The notes under the pieces: model-generated
What the model saw: only the letters and a program-made list of their open reading frames with translations
Databases searched by the model: none
Told to the model about the DNA's origin: nothing
From: Sulfitobacter sp. 20_GPM-1509m
GTDB taxonomy: Bacteria > Pseudomonadota > Alphaproteobacteria > Rhodobacterales > Rhodobacteraceae
Length of the DNA: 64,000 nucleotides
Direction of reading: 5' to 3'
Assembly: GCF_000620505.1 (NCBI RefSeq)
Contig: NZ_JIBC01000005.1
Location: 124,001-188,000 of the forward strand
Part shown: piece after piece, positions 27,042 to 36,836 of the stretch
Numbering within the stretch: position 1 is the stretch's first letter
How the letters are laid out: each line of letters opens with the position of its first letter
Made by a program: the position numbers and the translations under genes

Positions 27042-27730
27042 CAGTTGGCACCCGCCGCGTCAAGGATCTCTTTCATGTCGGCATAGGACATGTTGCTGTA
27101 AGTTTTGCCGTTGATGACAAAGCTGGGCGTGCCTGTGATGTCGTCTTTGGCGCTGTTCACCTTGAACCATTCGACCATTTTCTTGGCCTGATCGTCGTCC
27201 TGCATGCAGGCGTCGATCTTGTCGCCGTCCATGCCCGCCAGACGCCCGATCTTTTTCAGCTCGGCCGAGATCGCCACGGGATCACGCCCACCGGCGTTGG
27301 CCCAGTTGGACTGGCTGGCATAAAGCAGGTCGGTGATGCCAAAGAACTTTTCAGGACCCGCACAGCGCGCCAGCAGCGACGCCCACACGCCGGGACCATC
27401 GAAATAGACTTCGCGGTAGATAAAGTTGATCTTGCCGGTGTCGATATAGTCCTTTTTCAACTGCTTGTAGGGGCCGGTGTTAAAGGCAGCGCAGTGCGGA
27501 CAGGTATAGCTGGCATATTCGATCATGGTGACCGGCGCGTCTGGGTTGCCTTGCTGCATCTCCTGCACGTCCGAAATGTCGATGGCGCTTTCGCCTTCGG
27601 CGGGCTGTGTGGTCACGGTCGCGGCCAGCGGCGTGGCCGAAGGTTCGGTCTGCGCGGTGCGGCCGACAACGAACCATGCCGCAACGGCGACGACCGCGAC
27701 GGCGGCCAGAATTGCGATCAATCTTTTCAT
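27041..27730 (-). CDS. DsbA-family thiol:disulfide oxidoreductase, membrane-anchored or secreted
   Basis: A 229-residue protein with an N-terminal hydrophobic segment (residues 3-22, no clear cleavage site, so possibly an anchor), a low-complexity linker, then a thioredoxin-like fold with active site TCPHC (C77, C80) and the cis-Pro segment GTPSF. It matches the DsbA / BdbD group that introduces disulfides into exported proteins. It lies 12 nt after the DUF721 gene on the same strand and overlaps the CaiB gene by 1 nt. Confidence 0.92.
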   Translation of the reverse strand: MKRLIAILAAVAVVAVAAWFVVGRTAQTEPSATPLAATVTTQPAEGESAIDISDVQEMQQGNPDAPVTMIEYASYTCPHCAAFNTGPYKQLKKDYIDTGKINFIYREVYFDGPGVWASLLARCAGPEKFFGITDLLYASQSNWANAGGRDPVAISAELKKIGRLAGMDGDKIDACMQDDDQAKKMVEWFKVNSAKDDITGTPSFVINGKTYSNMSYADMKEILDAAGAN

Positions 27731-27742
27731 GAAACTTACCTC

Positions 27743-28249
27743 TTAGCGTTTTGCTTTTGTCAGTACATTGGTGCCCAGACGTTCCAATGCGGCCCTCAGG
27801 CCCTCATCGGCCACGGGGGCGGTTGTCTCTACGGCCCTGGCTTTCAGGCTGGGGTCGATCTCTTTCGGCGCGTCCGCTTTGCGATGGCCAAAGGCCACCT
27901 GCCCCTCGGCAAAGCCGGTGGGCGCGGTTTGGGTCACGCGGATGCGGGCAATGGCGTTATAGCCATAGACGCTGTTGACCTTGGTGCGCAGCTGTTCCTT
28001 TTGCATTTCCAGCATCGGGGCCTGTGCGCCGGTGGTCAAAAGCGTCAGCGTCGCCCCCATTCCCCCGCGCGCATAGCTGACCTCGACCGGGTGGGCGATG
28101 GCGGCAATGTCGTCGCCGACCACCTCGGCCCAATGGGTCAAAAGGCGCGATTGGGCGAAGCCACGGCTTTCGCTTGCGGTGCGAATGCGCCCCGTGAGCA
28201 AGCTGGAGGTTCGTTTGAACCCTTTTGTGGTGGCAGGACGCCGCGCCAT
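27743..28249 (-). CDS. DUF721 (DciA-like) protein
   Basis: A 168-residue protein with a DUF721 domain (RLLTHWAEVVGDDIAAIAHPVEVSY near residues 37-60, LTLLTTGAQAPMLEMQ and the IARIRV strand). DUF721/DciA proteins load the replicative helicase in bacteria lacking DnaC; this role is by family only. The ATG at 28249 directly precedes the basic MARRPATTKGF start; the longer open frame upstream overlaps mutY and is not convincing. It is divergent from mutY with an 85-nt gap. Confidence 0.88.
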   Translation of the reverse strand: MARRPATTKGFKRTSSLLTGRIRTASESRGFAQSRLLTHWAEVVGDDIAAIAHPVEVSYARGGMGATLTLLTTGAQAPMLEMQKEQLRTKVNSVYGYNAIARIRVTQTAPTGFAEGQVAFGHRKADAPKEIDPSLKARAVETTAPVADEGLRAALERLGTNVLTKAKR

Positions 28250-28334
28250 GACTATGTTCCCCCAAAGGTTGGTGCGGATCATAAAGGTTTGCGCGCCCGC
28301 TGCCAGACATAGCCGCCAGAGAAGGGCATAAATC

Positions 28335-29378
28335 TTGCGTGAACGCGCCGCAGAGCTGTTGGAATGGTATGACGCGCACGCCCGCGTGATGCCCTGGCGC
28401 ACCCCGCCTGCGGACAAACGCGCGGGCACGCGCCCCGATCCCTATGCGGTCTGGCTGTCCGAGGTGATGTTGCAACAGACCACCGTTGCCGCCGTAAAGG
28501 ACTATTTCACCCGTTTCACAACACGTTGGCCCACGGTTGCCGATCTGGCCGCCGCCGAGGACGGCGACGTGATGGCCGAATGGGCGGGGCTGGGCTATTA
28601 CGCCCGCGCCCGCAACCTGTTGAAATGTGCCCGTGCCGTGGTGGCCGAGCATGGCGGCCAGTTTCCCGCCGACCATGCGGCGCTGCTGGCCTTGCCGGGC
28701 ATCGGACCCTATACCGCCGCCGCCATATCCTCGATCGCCTTTGACCTGCCTCATGCGGTGCTGGACGGCAACGTCGAGCGGGTGATGGCGCGAATCTACG
28801 ACGAACACACAGCCCTGCCTGCCGCCAAACCCATCCTGATGGCCCACGCCGAGGCGCTGACGCCCGTGGAGCGACCGGGTGACTATGCTCAGGCGGTGAT
28901 GGATCTGGGTGCCACCATCTGCACGCCGAAATCGCCCGCCTGCGGCATTTGCCCCTGGCGCACACCCTGCCTGGCCCGCCAGCGCGGCACCGCGCCCGAA
29001 CTGCCCAGGAAAACCCCGAAAAAAGCCAAGCCGGTGCGTCACGGCACGGTCTATGTCGCGCGCCGCCCGGATGGCGCCTATCTACTGGAACGCCGCCCCG
29101 ACCGGGGCCTGTTGGGCGGGATGCTGGGCTGGCCCGGATCGGATTGGGTGGATGTCAGCCTTGATCGTCCCGCAGGCACGCCGCCGGTCAAAACCGACTG
29201 GACTGTTCTGCAAGGCGAGGTGCGCCATACCTTTACCCATTTCCACCTGATCCTGACCGTGATGCTGGCCGAAACCGATGCGGAACCCGACACGGGACGT
29301 TTTCTGACCCAGGCCGAGTTCGGCCCCTCGGACCTGCCCACCGTGATGCGCAAGGCCTTTGACCTGACGCGGCATTAA
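28335..29378 (+). CDS. mutY: A/G-specific adenine glycosylase
   Basis: A 347-residue MutY that removes adenine mispaired with 8-oxoguanine. It has catalytic Glu43 in SEVMLQQT, a helix-hairpin-helix LPGIGPYTAAA (120-130), catalytic Asp144 in VLDGNVERV, and a [4Fe-4S] cluster with C196, C203, C206 and C212 in the standard CX6CX2CX5C spacing. The C-terminal NUDIX-like domain senses 8-oxoG. The start is a TTG at 28335. It is divergent from the DUF721 gene. Confidence 0.96.
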   Translation: MRERAAELLEWYDAHARVMPWRTPPADKRAGTRPDPYAVWLSEVMLQQTTVAAVKDYFTRFTTRWPTVADLAAAEDGDVMAEWAGLGYYARARNLLKCARAVVAEHGGQFPADHAALLALPGIGPYTAAAISSIAFDLPHAVLDGNVERVMARIYDEHTALPAAKPILMAHAEALTPVERPGDYAQAVMDLGATICTPKSPACGICPWRTPCLARQRGTAPELPRKTPKKAKPVRHGTVYVARRPDGAYLLERRPDRGLLGGMLGWPGSDWVDVSLDRPAGTPPVKTDWTVLQGEVRHTFTHFHLILTVMLAETDAEPDTGRFLTQAEFGPSDLPTVMRKAFDLTRH

Positions 29379-29446
29379 GCACTCTTTGGTTCATAGGCAC
29401 GCTGCGCTATATTCGAGGCAATCAACCGCCCAGCCGAGTGTGTATC

Positions 29447-30595
29447 ATGACATCATCGCCCTACGTCCCCGCCGCTGACATGGCCAAGCTGACCCGCGCC
29501 GCGCCCTATGCGCTGTCGGTGCTGCTGCTTCCGCTGGCCTGGGCCTGTGCCGTGACCGGCGGCTGGACCGTGATCCTGCTGCCGCTGTTCACATGGTATC
29601 TGTTCGTGGCGCTGGATTTTGCCGTGGGGCTGGACCCCGACAACGCGGACCCGGACACCGACGACGACGATATGTTCTGGTACCGCGCCATCACCATCGC
29701 CTGGGCACCGCTGCAATTCATCAACCTGTTTGCGCTGATCTGGTACGTGGCCCCCGCCGACCATCTGGGCGTGCTGGAAAAGCTGGTGCTGTTCTTTGGC
29801 GTCGGCGCCGTGACCGGCACCGTGGGCATCAACTATGCCCATGAGCTGATGCACCAGCGGTCAAAGCTGGAACGCTGGTGTGCCGACGTGCTGCTGGCGA
29901 TGGTTCTGTATTCGCATTTCCGCTCTGAGCACATGCTGGTGCACCACCGCTATGTCGGCACCCCGCGCGACACGGTCACCGCGCGCATGGGCGAAACCTT
30001 TTACCGGTTTTACCCCCGCGTGCTGAAGGAATCGCTGATCAGCGCGTGGAATGCCGAAAAGGACATGCTGGCCCGCAAGGACCTGCCGTGGAGCGATATG
30101 TCGAACCCGTTTTTCAAGTACTGGTACCTGCAAGGCACGTTTCTGGTGCTGGCCTTTGCCCTTGGCGGCTGGGCGGGGCTGGGGCTGTTCCTGATGCAGG
30201 CGGGTGTTGCGATCTGGCAGCTTGAGCTGGTCAATTACATCGAACACTACGGGCTGACGCGCAAACATCTGGGGGACGGCAAATACGAACACGTCCACCC
30301 GCGCCATTCCTGGAACGCGACCCACCGCGCGTCGAACTGGTTGCTGATCAACCTGCAACGGCATTCGGACCACCATTACAAACCCGACCGTCGCTTTCCC
30401 GTGCTGCAAAACCACACCGAGGCCGACGCGCCGCAGCTGCCCTATGGCTATCCGGTGATGACGATGGCGGCGATGCTGCCGCGTGTCTGGAAGCGCATCA
30501 TGCACCCGCGCGTGCGGGCGTGGCGGGATATGTATTACCCCGAGATCACGGACTGGACCGCCTACAACAAGGCAACCAACCCGCGCCCGCGCTAA
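29447..30595 (+). CDS. alkB: Alkane 1-monooxygenase (AlkB family)
   Basis: A 382-residue integral-membrane di-iron hydroxylase. Hydrophobic helices alternate with the eight-His boxes: HELMH, HMLVHHR and LQRHSDHHY, plus the AlkB-specific NYIEHYGLTR. It terminally hydroxylates medium-chain alkanes using electrons from rubredoxin. No rubredoxin or rubredoxin reductase gene and no fused rubredoxin domain is present nearby. The ATG at 29447 is preferred over a GTG three codons earlier. It is 68 nt after mutY but probably separately expressed. Confidence 0.94.
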   Translation: MTSSPYVPAADMAKLTRAAPYALSVLLLPLAWACAVTGGWTVILLPLFTWYLFVALDFAVGLDPDNADPDTDDDDMFWYRAITIAWAPLQFINLFALIWYVAPADHLGVLEKLVLFFGVGAVTGTVGINYAHELMHQRSKLERWCADVLLAMVLYSHFRSEHMLVHHRYVGTPRDTVTARMGETFYRFYPRVLKESLISAWNAEKDMLARKDLPWSDMSNPFFKYWYLQGTFLVLAFALGGWAGLGLFLMQAGVAIWQLELVNYIEHYGLTRKHLGDGKYEHVHPRHSWNATHRASNWLLINLQRHSDHHYKPDRRFPVLQNHTEADAPQLPYGYPVMTMAAMLPRVWKRIMHPRVRAWRDMYYPEITDWTAYNKATNPRPR

Positions 30596-30612
30596 ACCCC
30601 CATCCGGAAACG

Positions 30613-30639
30613 AAAAAAGCCCCGCCATAAAGGCGGGGC
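30613..30639 (-). terminator. Rho-independent terminator of ccrM
   Basis: On the minus strand an 8-bp stem GCCCCGCC/GGCGGGGC with a 5-nt loop is followed by TTTTTTCG. It lies about 95 nt past the ccrM stop and also separates ccrM from the convergent alkB gene. Confidence 0.92.
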
Positions 30640-30733
30640 ATAGGTGAGTGCCCCATGTGATTGCGACAATGGGTGAAAGTCGCGGGGGCACCAGCGGTGT
30701 TGGTAAAACTGTAGTGAAGCGACCCCGCAGGGA

Positions 30734-31924
<1,191 letters not shown>

Positions 31925-31934
31925 AATTGCTTAA

Positions 31935-32537
31935 CTATTTCTCTTGATACAAGATATTGTGTACAGGTTTGAACGAACGTCTATGGTGTGGGGTCACACC
32001 AATTATCTGCAACGCCTCTCTGTGGCTTTTTGACGGATAACCCATGTTCGTTTCCCAGCCATAGCCCGGATGCTGTTGCGCCAAATCCACCATCAGCCGA
32101 TCGCGCCTGATTTTTGCCACAATTGAGGCCGCCGCAATCGACAGGGACCGGGCGTCGCCCTTGATGACTGTAGTCGCCGCCAGGTTGAGTCCGCGCGGCA
32201 CCATGTTCCCGTCAATCAGCACATGATCGGGCTGCACCGACAGGCCCGCAATCGCGCGCATCATGGCAATATGCGAAGCACGCAGGATGTTGTGTTCGTC
32301 AATCTCCTCGACCGAGGCACTGCCCACCGACACATCGGCCCGCGCCATCAGCTCGGTATAAAGCGCCTCGCGCCGCTTCGCGCTCAGCGCCTTTGAATCG
32401 TTCAGCCCGTCCGGGATATCATCGGGGTTCAGCACCACGGCGGCGGCCAGCACCGGCCCCGCCAGCGGCCCGCGACCCACTTCGTCCACGCCGGCCACGC
32501 GGCCCCCGATCTCAAGCTCGAATGAAAAATCCGGCAT
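31935..32537 (-). CDS. rnhB: Ribonuclease HII
   Basis: A 200-residue type 2 RNase H that nicks at ribonucleotides in DNA. It shows the catalytic GVDEVGRGPLAGPV motif (Asp and Glu), the central VLIDGN Asp, and KGDARSLSIAAASIVAKI...D. The ATG at 32537 precedes the family start MPDFSFE; the open frame upstream runs into a repeat-like region. It lies 100 nt upstream of ccrM on the same strand. Confidence 0.96.
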   Translation of the reverse strand: MPDFSFELEIGGRVAGVDEVGRGPLAGPVLAAAVVLNPDDIPDGLNDSKALSAKRREALYTELMARADVSVGSASVEEIDEHNILRASHIAMMRAIAGLSVQPDHVLIDGNMVPRGLNLAATTVIKGDARSLSIAAASIVAKIRRDRLMVDLAQQHPGYGWETNMGYPSKSHREALQIIGVTPHHRRSFKPVHNILYQEK

Positions 32538-32560
32538 GGTCCACGCCCCTTTGTTTCTTT

Positions 32561-32588
32561 TGGCCTCAAATATCCTCGCCGAAGGCGA
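32561..32588. repeat. Possible short extragenic element upstream of rnhB
   Basis: The segment TGGCCTCAAATATCCTCGCC with a small TCGCC-GAA-GGCGA hairpin resembles the dispersed element near gene starts in many Rhodobacteraceae. Only one copy is visible in this window, so the call rests on family knowledge rather than internal repetition. Confidence 0.35.
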
Positions 32589-32642
32589 AAAACACACATT
32601 TCAAAGCACGGCACATACCGCAAGAACAGAGCGCCCTAAAGC

Positions 32643-32675
32643 AAAAGGGGCAAGGAGCCTTTCGGTCCTCGCCCC
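32643..32675 (-). terminator. Rho-independent terminator of the dehydrogenase operon
   Basis: On the minus strand a 10-bp stem GGGGCGAGGA/TCCTTGCCCC with a 9-nt loop and one mismatch-like G-T pair is followed by TTTTGC. It lies about 25 nt past the stop codon of the succinate-semialdehyde-type dehydrogenase. Confidence 0.9.
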
Positions 32676-32699
32676 TCGTTTCTCAGCGATCCTGATACC

Positions 32700-34178
32700 T
32701 CAGGCGTCCAACCCGCCAAAATGGAAGGATTTGGTTTCAAGGTACTCTTCGATCCCCTCCTGCGCGCCTTCGCGGCCCAGCCCCGAGGATTTCACGCCCC
32801 CGAACGGTGCTTCGGCGTGGCTGACAACTCCGGTGTTCAGCCCAACCAGCCCCACTTCCAACGCCTCGCCAAAGCGGAAGGCGCGGGCCATGTTGGTGGT
32901 AAAGAAATAGGCCGCCAGACCAAAGGGCGTGCCGTTGGCAATCTCCAGCGCCTCTGCTTCGGTCTCGAACTTGAAGATCGGAGCAACGGGACCAAAGGTT
33001 TCCTCACCCGCCAGTTGCATGTCGGTGGTCGCTCCGGTCAGCACAACAGGATCGGCGTAATGCGCACCCAGATCACGGGTCCTTGTCGCGCGGCTGGCCC
33101 CTTTGGACAGCGCGTCGTCCACATGGGCGTTGATCTTGGCGATGGCCGCGGCGTTGATCATCGGGCCGATCATCGTCCCCTCTGCCGTGCCGGGGCCAAC
33201 CGTCAACGCGTCCACACGTTTTGCCAGTGCCGCAACAAAGGCATCGTGAATGCCCGACTGCACCAGAATGCGGTTTGCGCAAACGCAGGTTTGCCCGCCG
33301 TTGCGGAATTTCGACAGCATCGCGCCCTCGACCGCCGTGTCCAGGTCGGCGTCGTCGAAAACAATGAACGGTGCATTGCCACCCAGCTCCAGCGACATTT
33401 TCTTCAACGTCGGCGCGCATTGTTCCGCCAGCAGCGCCCCCACGCGGGTCGATCCGGTGAACGACAGTTTGCGCACCACCGATGATGCGGTCAGCGTCGC
33501 GCCGATCACCTCGGGGCGACCTGTCAGGATGTTCAGCACACCGGCAGGAAGACCCGCGCGTTCGCCCAGCACAGCCAGCGCCAGCGCCGAATAGGGGGTG
33601 AAATCAGACGGCTTGATGACCATCGTACAGCCTGCCGCCAACCCCGGCGCCACCTTGCGGGTGATCATTGCGATGGGAAAGTTCCACGGCGTGATAATCG
33701 CACAGACGCCCACAGGTTCCTTCATCGCAAACAGCTTCTTGCCCGCGACCGGCGACGGGATGATGTGCCCGTTGATCCGGCGCCCCTCTTCCGCGAACCA
33801 GCGCACGAAGGACGCGCCATAGATCACCTCGCCCTTGGCCTCGGCCAGCGGCTTGCCTTGTTCCTCGGTCAGGATCAACGCCAGATCGTCAGCGTGATCC
33901 AGCATCAGCTGATACCACTTCATCAAGATATCCGCGCGCTCGATGTGCGTGCGTGCCCGCCAGCCTTTCATCGCCTCTTCGGCGGCGGCAATGGCGGCTG
34001 TGGTTTCCTCGGCGGTGCTATCGGGCATATGCCCCATCACGTCCCCTGTCGCAGGGTTGGTGACGGGCATATCGGCGCGGGCAATCCACTTGCCGTCGAT
34101 CAGCGCCGCCTCGCGGAACAGATCGGGGTCAGCCAGACGGCTGCGCAGGTCGGCGGTGATGGGATGGTGCACGGTCAT
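32700..34178 (-). CDS. Succinate-semialdehyde-type NAD(P)-dependent aldehyde dehydrogenase (GabD-like)
   Basis: A 492-residue aldehyde dehydrogenase. It shows ITPWNFPIAM, FTGSTRVG cofactor loop, LELGGNAP with the general-base Glu, and NGGQTCVCANR with the catalytic Cys. The sequence resembles GabD-type succinate-semialdehyde dehydrogenases, which produce succinate from 4-aminobutyrate or related breakdown. The ATG at 34178 has GGAGG 7 nt upstream. It is last in an operon (ALDH, tartrate-type dehydrogenase, this gene) that ends in a clear terminator. Alternative substrates include glutarate or 2-oxoglutarate semialdehyde. Confidence 0.9.
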   Translation of the reverse strand: MTVHHPITADLRSRLADPDLFREAALIDGKWIARADMPVTNPATGDVMGHMPDSTAEETTAAIAAAEEAMKGWRARTHIERADILMKWYQLMLDHADDLALILTEEQGKPLAEAKGEVIYGASFVRWFAEEGRRINGHIIPSPVAGKKLFAMKEPVGVCAIITPWNFPIAMITRKVAPGLAAGCTMVIKPSDFTPYSALALAVLGERAGLPAGVLNILTGRPEVIGATLTASSVVRKLSFTGSTRVGALLAEQCAPTLKKMSLELGGNAPFIVFDDADLDTAVEGAMLSKFRNGGQTCVCANRILVQSGIHDAFVAALAKRVDALTVGPGTAEGTMIGPMINAAAIAKINAHVDDALSKGASRATRTRDLGAHYADPVVLTGATTDMQLAGEETFGPVAPIFKFETEAEALEIANGTPFGLAAYFFTTNMARAFRFGEALEVGLVGLNTGVVSHAEAPFGGVKSSGLGREGAQEGIEEYLETKSFHFGGLDA

Positions 34179-34180
34179 GT

Positions 34181-35227
34181 TCAAGCCTCCAGCGCGGCGC
34201 AAATGGCCGCTGTTATTTCATCGGTTGTGTTCTGGCCCTGACGCGTGCCGATCCCCTTGGCGGTCGCGGCTTCGATCGCACCCAGCACGGCGGCGGCGGC
34301 GTCCGTTTCGCCCAGATGCTCCAGCATCTGCGCACCGGACCAGATCGCGGCAATCGGATTGGCAATGTTCTTGCCCGCAATATCGGGGGCCGACCCGTGC
34401 ACGGGTTCAAACATCGACGGGCCAGAGCGGTCGGGGCAAATGTTGGCCGAAGCAGCAAAGCCCAGACCGCCCTGAATGGCAGCCCCCAGATCGGTCAGGA
34501 TGTCACCAAACAGGTTCGACGCCACGACCACGTCCAGATCTTGCGGGTTCATCACCATCTTGGCCGCCATCGCGTCGATGTGCATGTGGCTGACGGTCAC
34601 CTCGGGGTATTCGGCGGCCAGCTCGCGCGTGACCTCGTCCCAGAACACCATCGAATATTTCTGTGCATTCGATTTGGTCACCGACGTCAGATGCTTGCGC
34701 CGCGCCTGCGCCTGTTCAAAGCCGAACCGCAGGATCCGTTCAACGCCCACGCGAGTGAAGACGGATGTCTCAACAGCAACCTCGTTGCCCTTGCCCTGAT
34801 GCACACGCCCGCCGGCACCGGAATATTCGCCTTCGGTGTTTTCGCGGATGCACAGGATGTCGAACTCGGACGCCTTCAACGGCCCTTCGACCCCCGCCAG
34901 CAGACGGTGGGGGCGGATGTTGGCGTATTGGTCAAACGCCTTGCGGATCGGCAGCAGCAGCCCGTGCAGCGACACGGAATCCGGCACCGTGTCGGGCCAG
35001 CCAACAGCGCCCAGAAAGATCGCATCAAAGTCGCGCAGAGTTTCGATCCCGTCTGCAGGCATCATCGCGCCGGTCTTGACGTAATAGTCGCAGGACCACG
35101 GAAAGGTCTGCGGTTCCAGCGCAAAGCCGAACCGTTTGGCCGCGACGTCCAGCACGGTCATCGCCGCGTCGGTCACGTCAACGCCGATGCCGTCACCGGG
35201 GATCAATGCGAGTTTGTAAGTGTTCAT
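34181..35227 (-). CDS. Tartrate / D-malate dehydrogenase-type oxidative decarboxylase
   Basis: A 348-residue member of the isocitrate/isopropylmalate dehydrogenase superfamily. It has GAVGWPDTVPD, FDQYANIRPHRL, IRENTEGEYSGAGGR, VASNLFGDILTDLGA and EPVHGSAPDIAGKNIANP. The WPDTVPD and ENTEGEYS pattern matches the tartrate dehydrogenase / DmlA group rather than leucine LeuB. Such enzymes oxidise tartrate or D-malate with NAD. It follows the ALDH gene by 30 nt and precedes the GabD-like gene by 2 nt, so all three are one operon. Confidence 0.9.
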   Translation of the reverse strand: MNTYKLALIPGDGIGVDVTDAAMTVLDVAAKRFGFALEPQTFPWSCDYYVKTGAMMPADGIETLRDFDAIFLGAVGWPDTVPDSVSLHGLLLPIRKAFDQYANIRPHRLLAGVEGPLKASEFDILCIRENTEGEYSGAGGRVHQGKGNEVAVETSVFTRVGVERILRFGFEQAQARRKHLTSVTKSNAQKYSMVFWDEVTRELAAEYPEVTVSHMHIDAMAAKMVMNPQDLDVVVASNLFGDILTDLGAAIQGGLGFAASANICPDRSGPSMFEPVHGSAPDIAGKNIANPIAAIWSGAQMLEHLGETDAAAAVLGAIEAATAKGIGTRQGQNTTDEITAAICAALEA

Positions 35228-35257
35228 GTCGTTCTCCTTCAGAGTGCCCGATCCGCA

Positions 35258-36721
35258 TTACAGGTCGATCAGCACCGATTTCTTGCGCCGGTTGGCGTGA
35301 TAGGCCTCGCGACCCAGGTCGTGGCCCAGCCCGCTGGATTTCCAGCCGGTCGTAGGCAGTATGTGATCACGCGAGCGGCCATATCTGTTCACCCAGACCG
35401 TCCCCGCCTCAAGCTTGCGTGTCAGCCGCATCGCACGGCTGAGGTCGCGTGTGAACAGGCCTGCGCACAAGCCATAGGTGGCGTGGTGGGCCAGAGCCAT
35501 AGCCTCGTCTTCGGAAGCGAAGGTCTGGAACGTCGCCACGGGGCCGAAAATCTCCTCACGCACCGCTGGGTTGGTGTCATCCACGCCGGTGATCAACGTC
35601 GGCTGGTAATAGCTGCCTTCGTGGTCAAATCGCGCAGCGCCGCACAGCATCTCGGCACCTTGCGCCCCCGCTGCCTGCACGATGCCGTCGATCCGGCGCA
35701 GTTGCGTTTCCGAAATGATCGGGGAAAACCCCGGCTCGGCTGCGAAAGTGTCTGCCGGACGGTAGCGCGCAAATCGCTGGGTCAGCTTGGCCGCCAGTTC
35801 GTCAGCCACCTCCTGCGCCACGATCATCCGTGACCCGGACACACAGGCCTGGCCCGCGTTGGACATGATCCCGCGGTCCAGGCAATCCGCCGCCAGATCC
35901 AGATCGGCGTCGGCAAAGACCACCATCGGGCTTTTGCCACCCAGCTCCAGCGTCATCGGCTTGATGCCGGTGCGCGCGATGTTCTCCATGATGGCCCCGC
36001 CCGCGCGGGTCGATCCGGTGAACGACACCTTGTCGATGCCCGCGTGTCCTGTGATGGCGGACCCCGTGGTCGGACCATCGCCCAGCACCACGTTGAAAAT
36101 GCCCGCAGGGATGCCCGCGCGGATGGCCAGTTCGGCCATGAACAAGGTGGAATAGGGCGTCATCTCGGAAGGTTTCAACACCACGGCGTTGCCCGCAGCC
36201 AAGGCTGGCCCCAGTTTCCAGCCCGCCATCGAGATCGGGAAGTTCCACGGTGTAATGGCGCCGATCACGCCGTAAGGTTCATCCGCGATATAGCCAAAGT
36301 GGCTGTCCGACACCGGCGCCAGCGCGCCGCATTCCTTGTCCGCAAGCTCGGCAAAGAACCGGATTTGTTCAGCCGTCACCACGATGTCGCCTGTCAGCAC
36401 GTGTGCATAGGGACGTGACGAACAGATGGCTTCAAGTCCCGCCAGCGTTTCGGCTTCGGCCTCCATCAGATCGGCCCAGGCGCACAGGGCGCGCGTCCGG
36501 TCACGGGGCTGCATCCCGCCCCAGTTCGACGTGGCCAGCGCCGTGCGCGCAGATTGAACAGCGCGGTCCACCACATCCGCATCAGCGCAGGGGATTTCAC
36601 CGATAAGCGTCCCGTTCGACGGCGACACGACATTCAGCGCCGCCGCGCCCGCAACATACTCTCCGCCGATAAAATGCGCATTCGAAAGGGTCAGACCGCT
36701 GGGGTCATAGGCAAAGGACAT
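35258..36721 (-). CDS. Aldehyde dehydrogenase family protein
   Basis: A 487-residue aldehyde dehydrogenase with ITPWNFPISM, FTGSTRAGG, LELGGKSP (general base) and NAGQACVSGSR with the catalytic Cys. The substrate is not recognisable from sequence; betaine-, glycol- or gamma-amino-aldehyde enzymes are all possible. The ATG at 36721 fits the alignment start MSFAYDPSG. It is first in the dehydrogenase operon. A palindrome lies 27 nt upstream of the start. Confidence 0.9.
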   Translation of the reverse strand: MSFAYDPSGLTLSNAHFIGGEYVAGAAALNVVSPSNGTLIGEIPCADADVVDRAVQSARTALATSNWGGMQPRDRTRALCAWADLMEAEAETLAGLEAICSSRPYAHVLTGDIVVTAEQIRFFAELADKECGALAPVSDSHFGYIADEPYGVIGAITPWNFPISMAGWKLGPALAAGNAVVLKPSEMTPYSTLFMAELAIRAGIPAGIFNVVLGDGPTTGSAITGHAGIDKVSFTGSTRAGGAIMENIARTGIKPMTLELGGKSPMVVFADADLDLAADCLDRGIMSNAGQACVSGSRMIVAQEVADELAAKLTQRFARYRPADTFAAEPGFSPIISETQLRRIDGIVQAAGAQGAEMLCGAARFDHEGSYYQPTLITGVDDTNPAVREEIFGPVATFQTFASEDEAMALAHHATYGLCAGLFTRDLSRAMRLTRKLEAGTVWVNRYGRSRDHILPTTGWKSSGLGHDLGREAYHANRRKKSVLIDL

Positions 36722-36747
36722 CGGGCACCTCGTGTTGCTAGAATTAC

Positions 36748-36772
36748 GTACATGATCGCCGGGAGTATGTAC
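36748..36772. promoter_or_regulatory. Candidate operator: GTACAT-N13-ATGTAC
   Basis: A perfect 6-bp inverted repeat with a 13-bp spacer in the 115-nt gap between the FAD/[2Fe-2S] oxidoreductase stop and the ALDH start. Its position, 27-51 nt upstream of the ALDH start, suits an operator for operon A. The regulator is not identified. Confidence 0.5.
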
Positions 36773-36836
36773 AAACGGGTGCCGAAAGTGCCGGTTGCCC
36801 GGCATCATCCGCCATCAGACTGTCGGCGGCAGCAGA

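Noticed and set aside
34316-35833. 505-residue plus-strand open frame
   Set aside because: Antisense to the tartrate-type dehydrogenase and part of the ALDH; no domain features.
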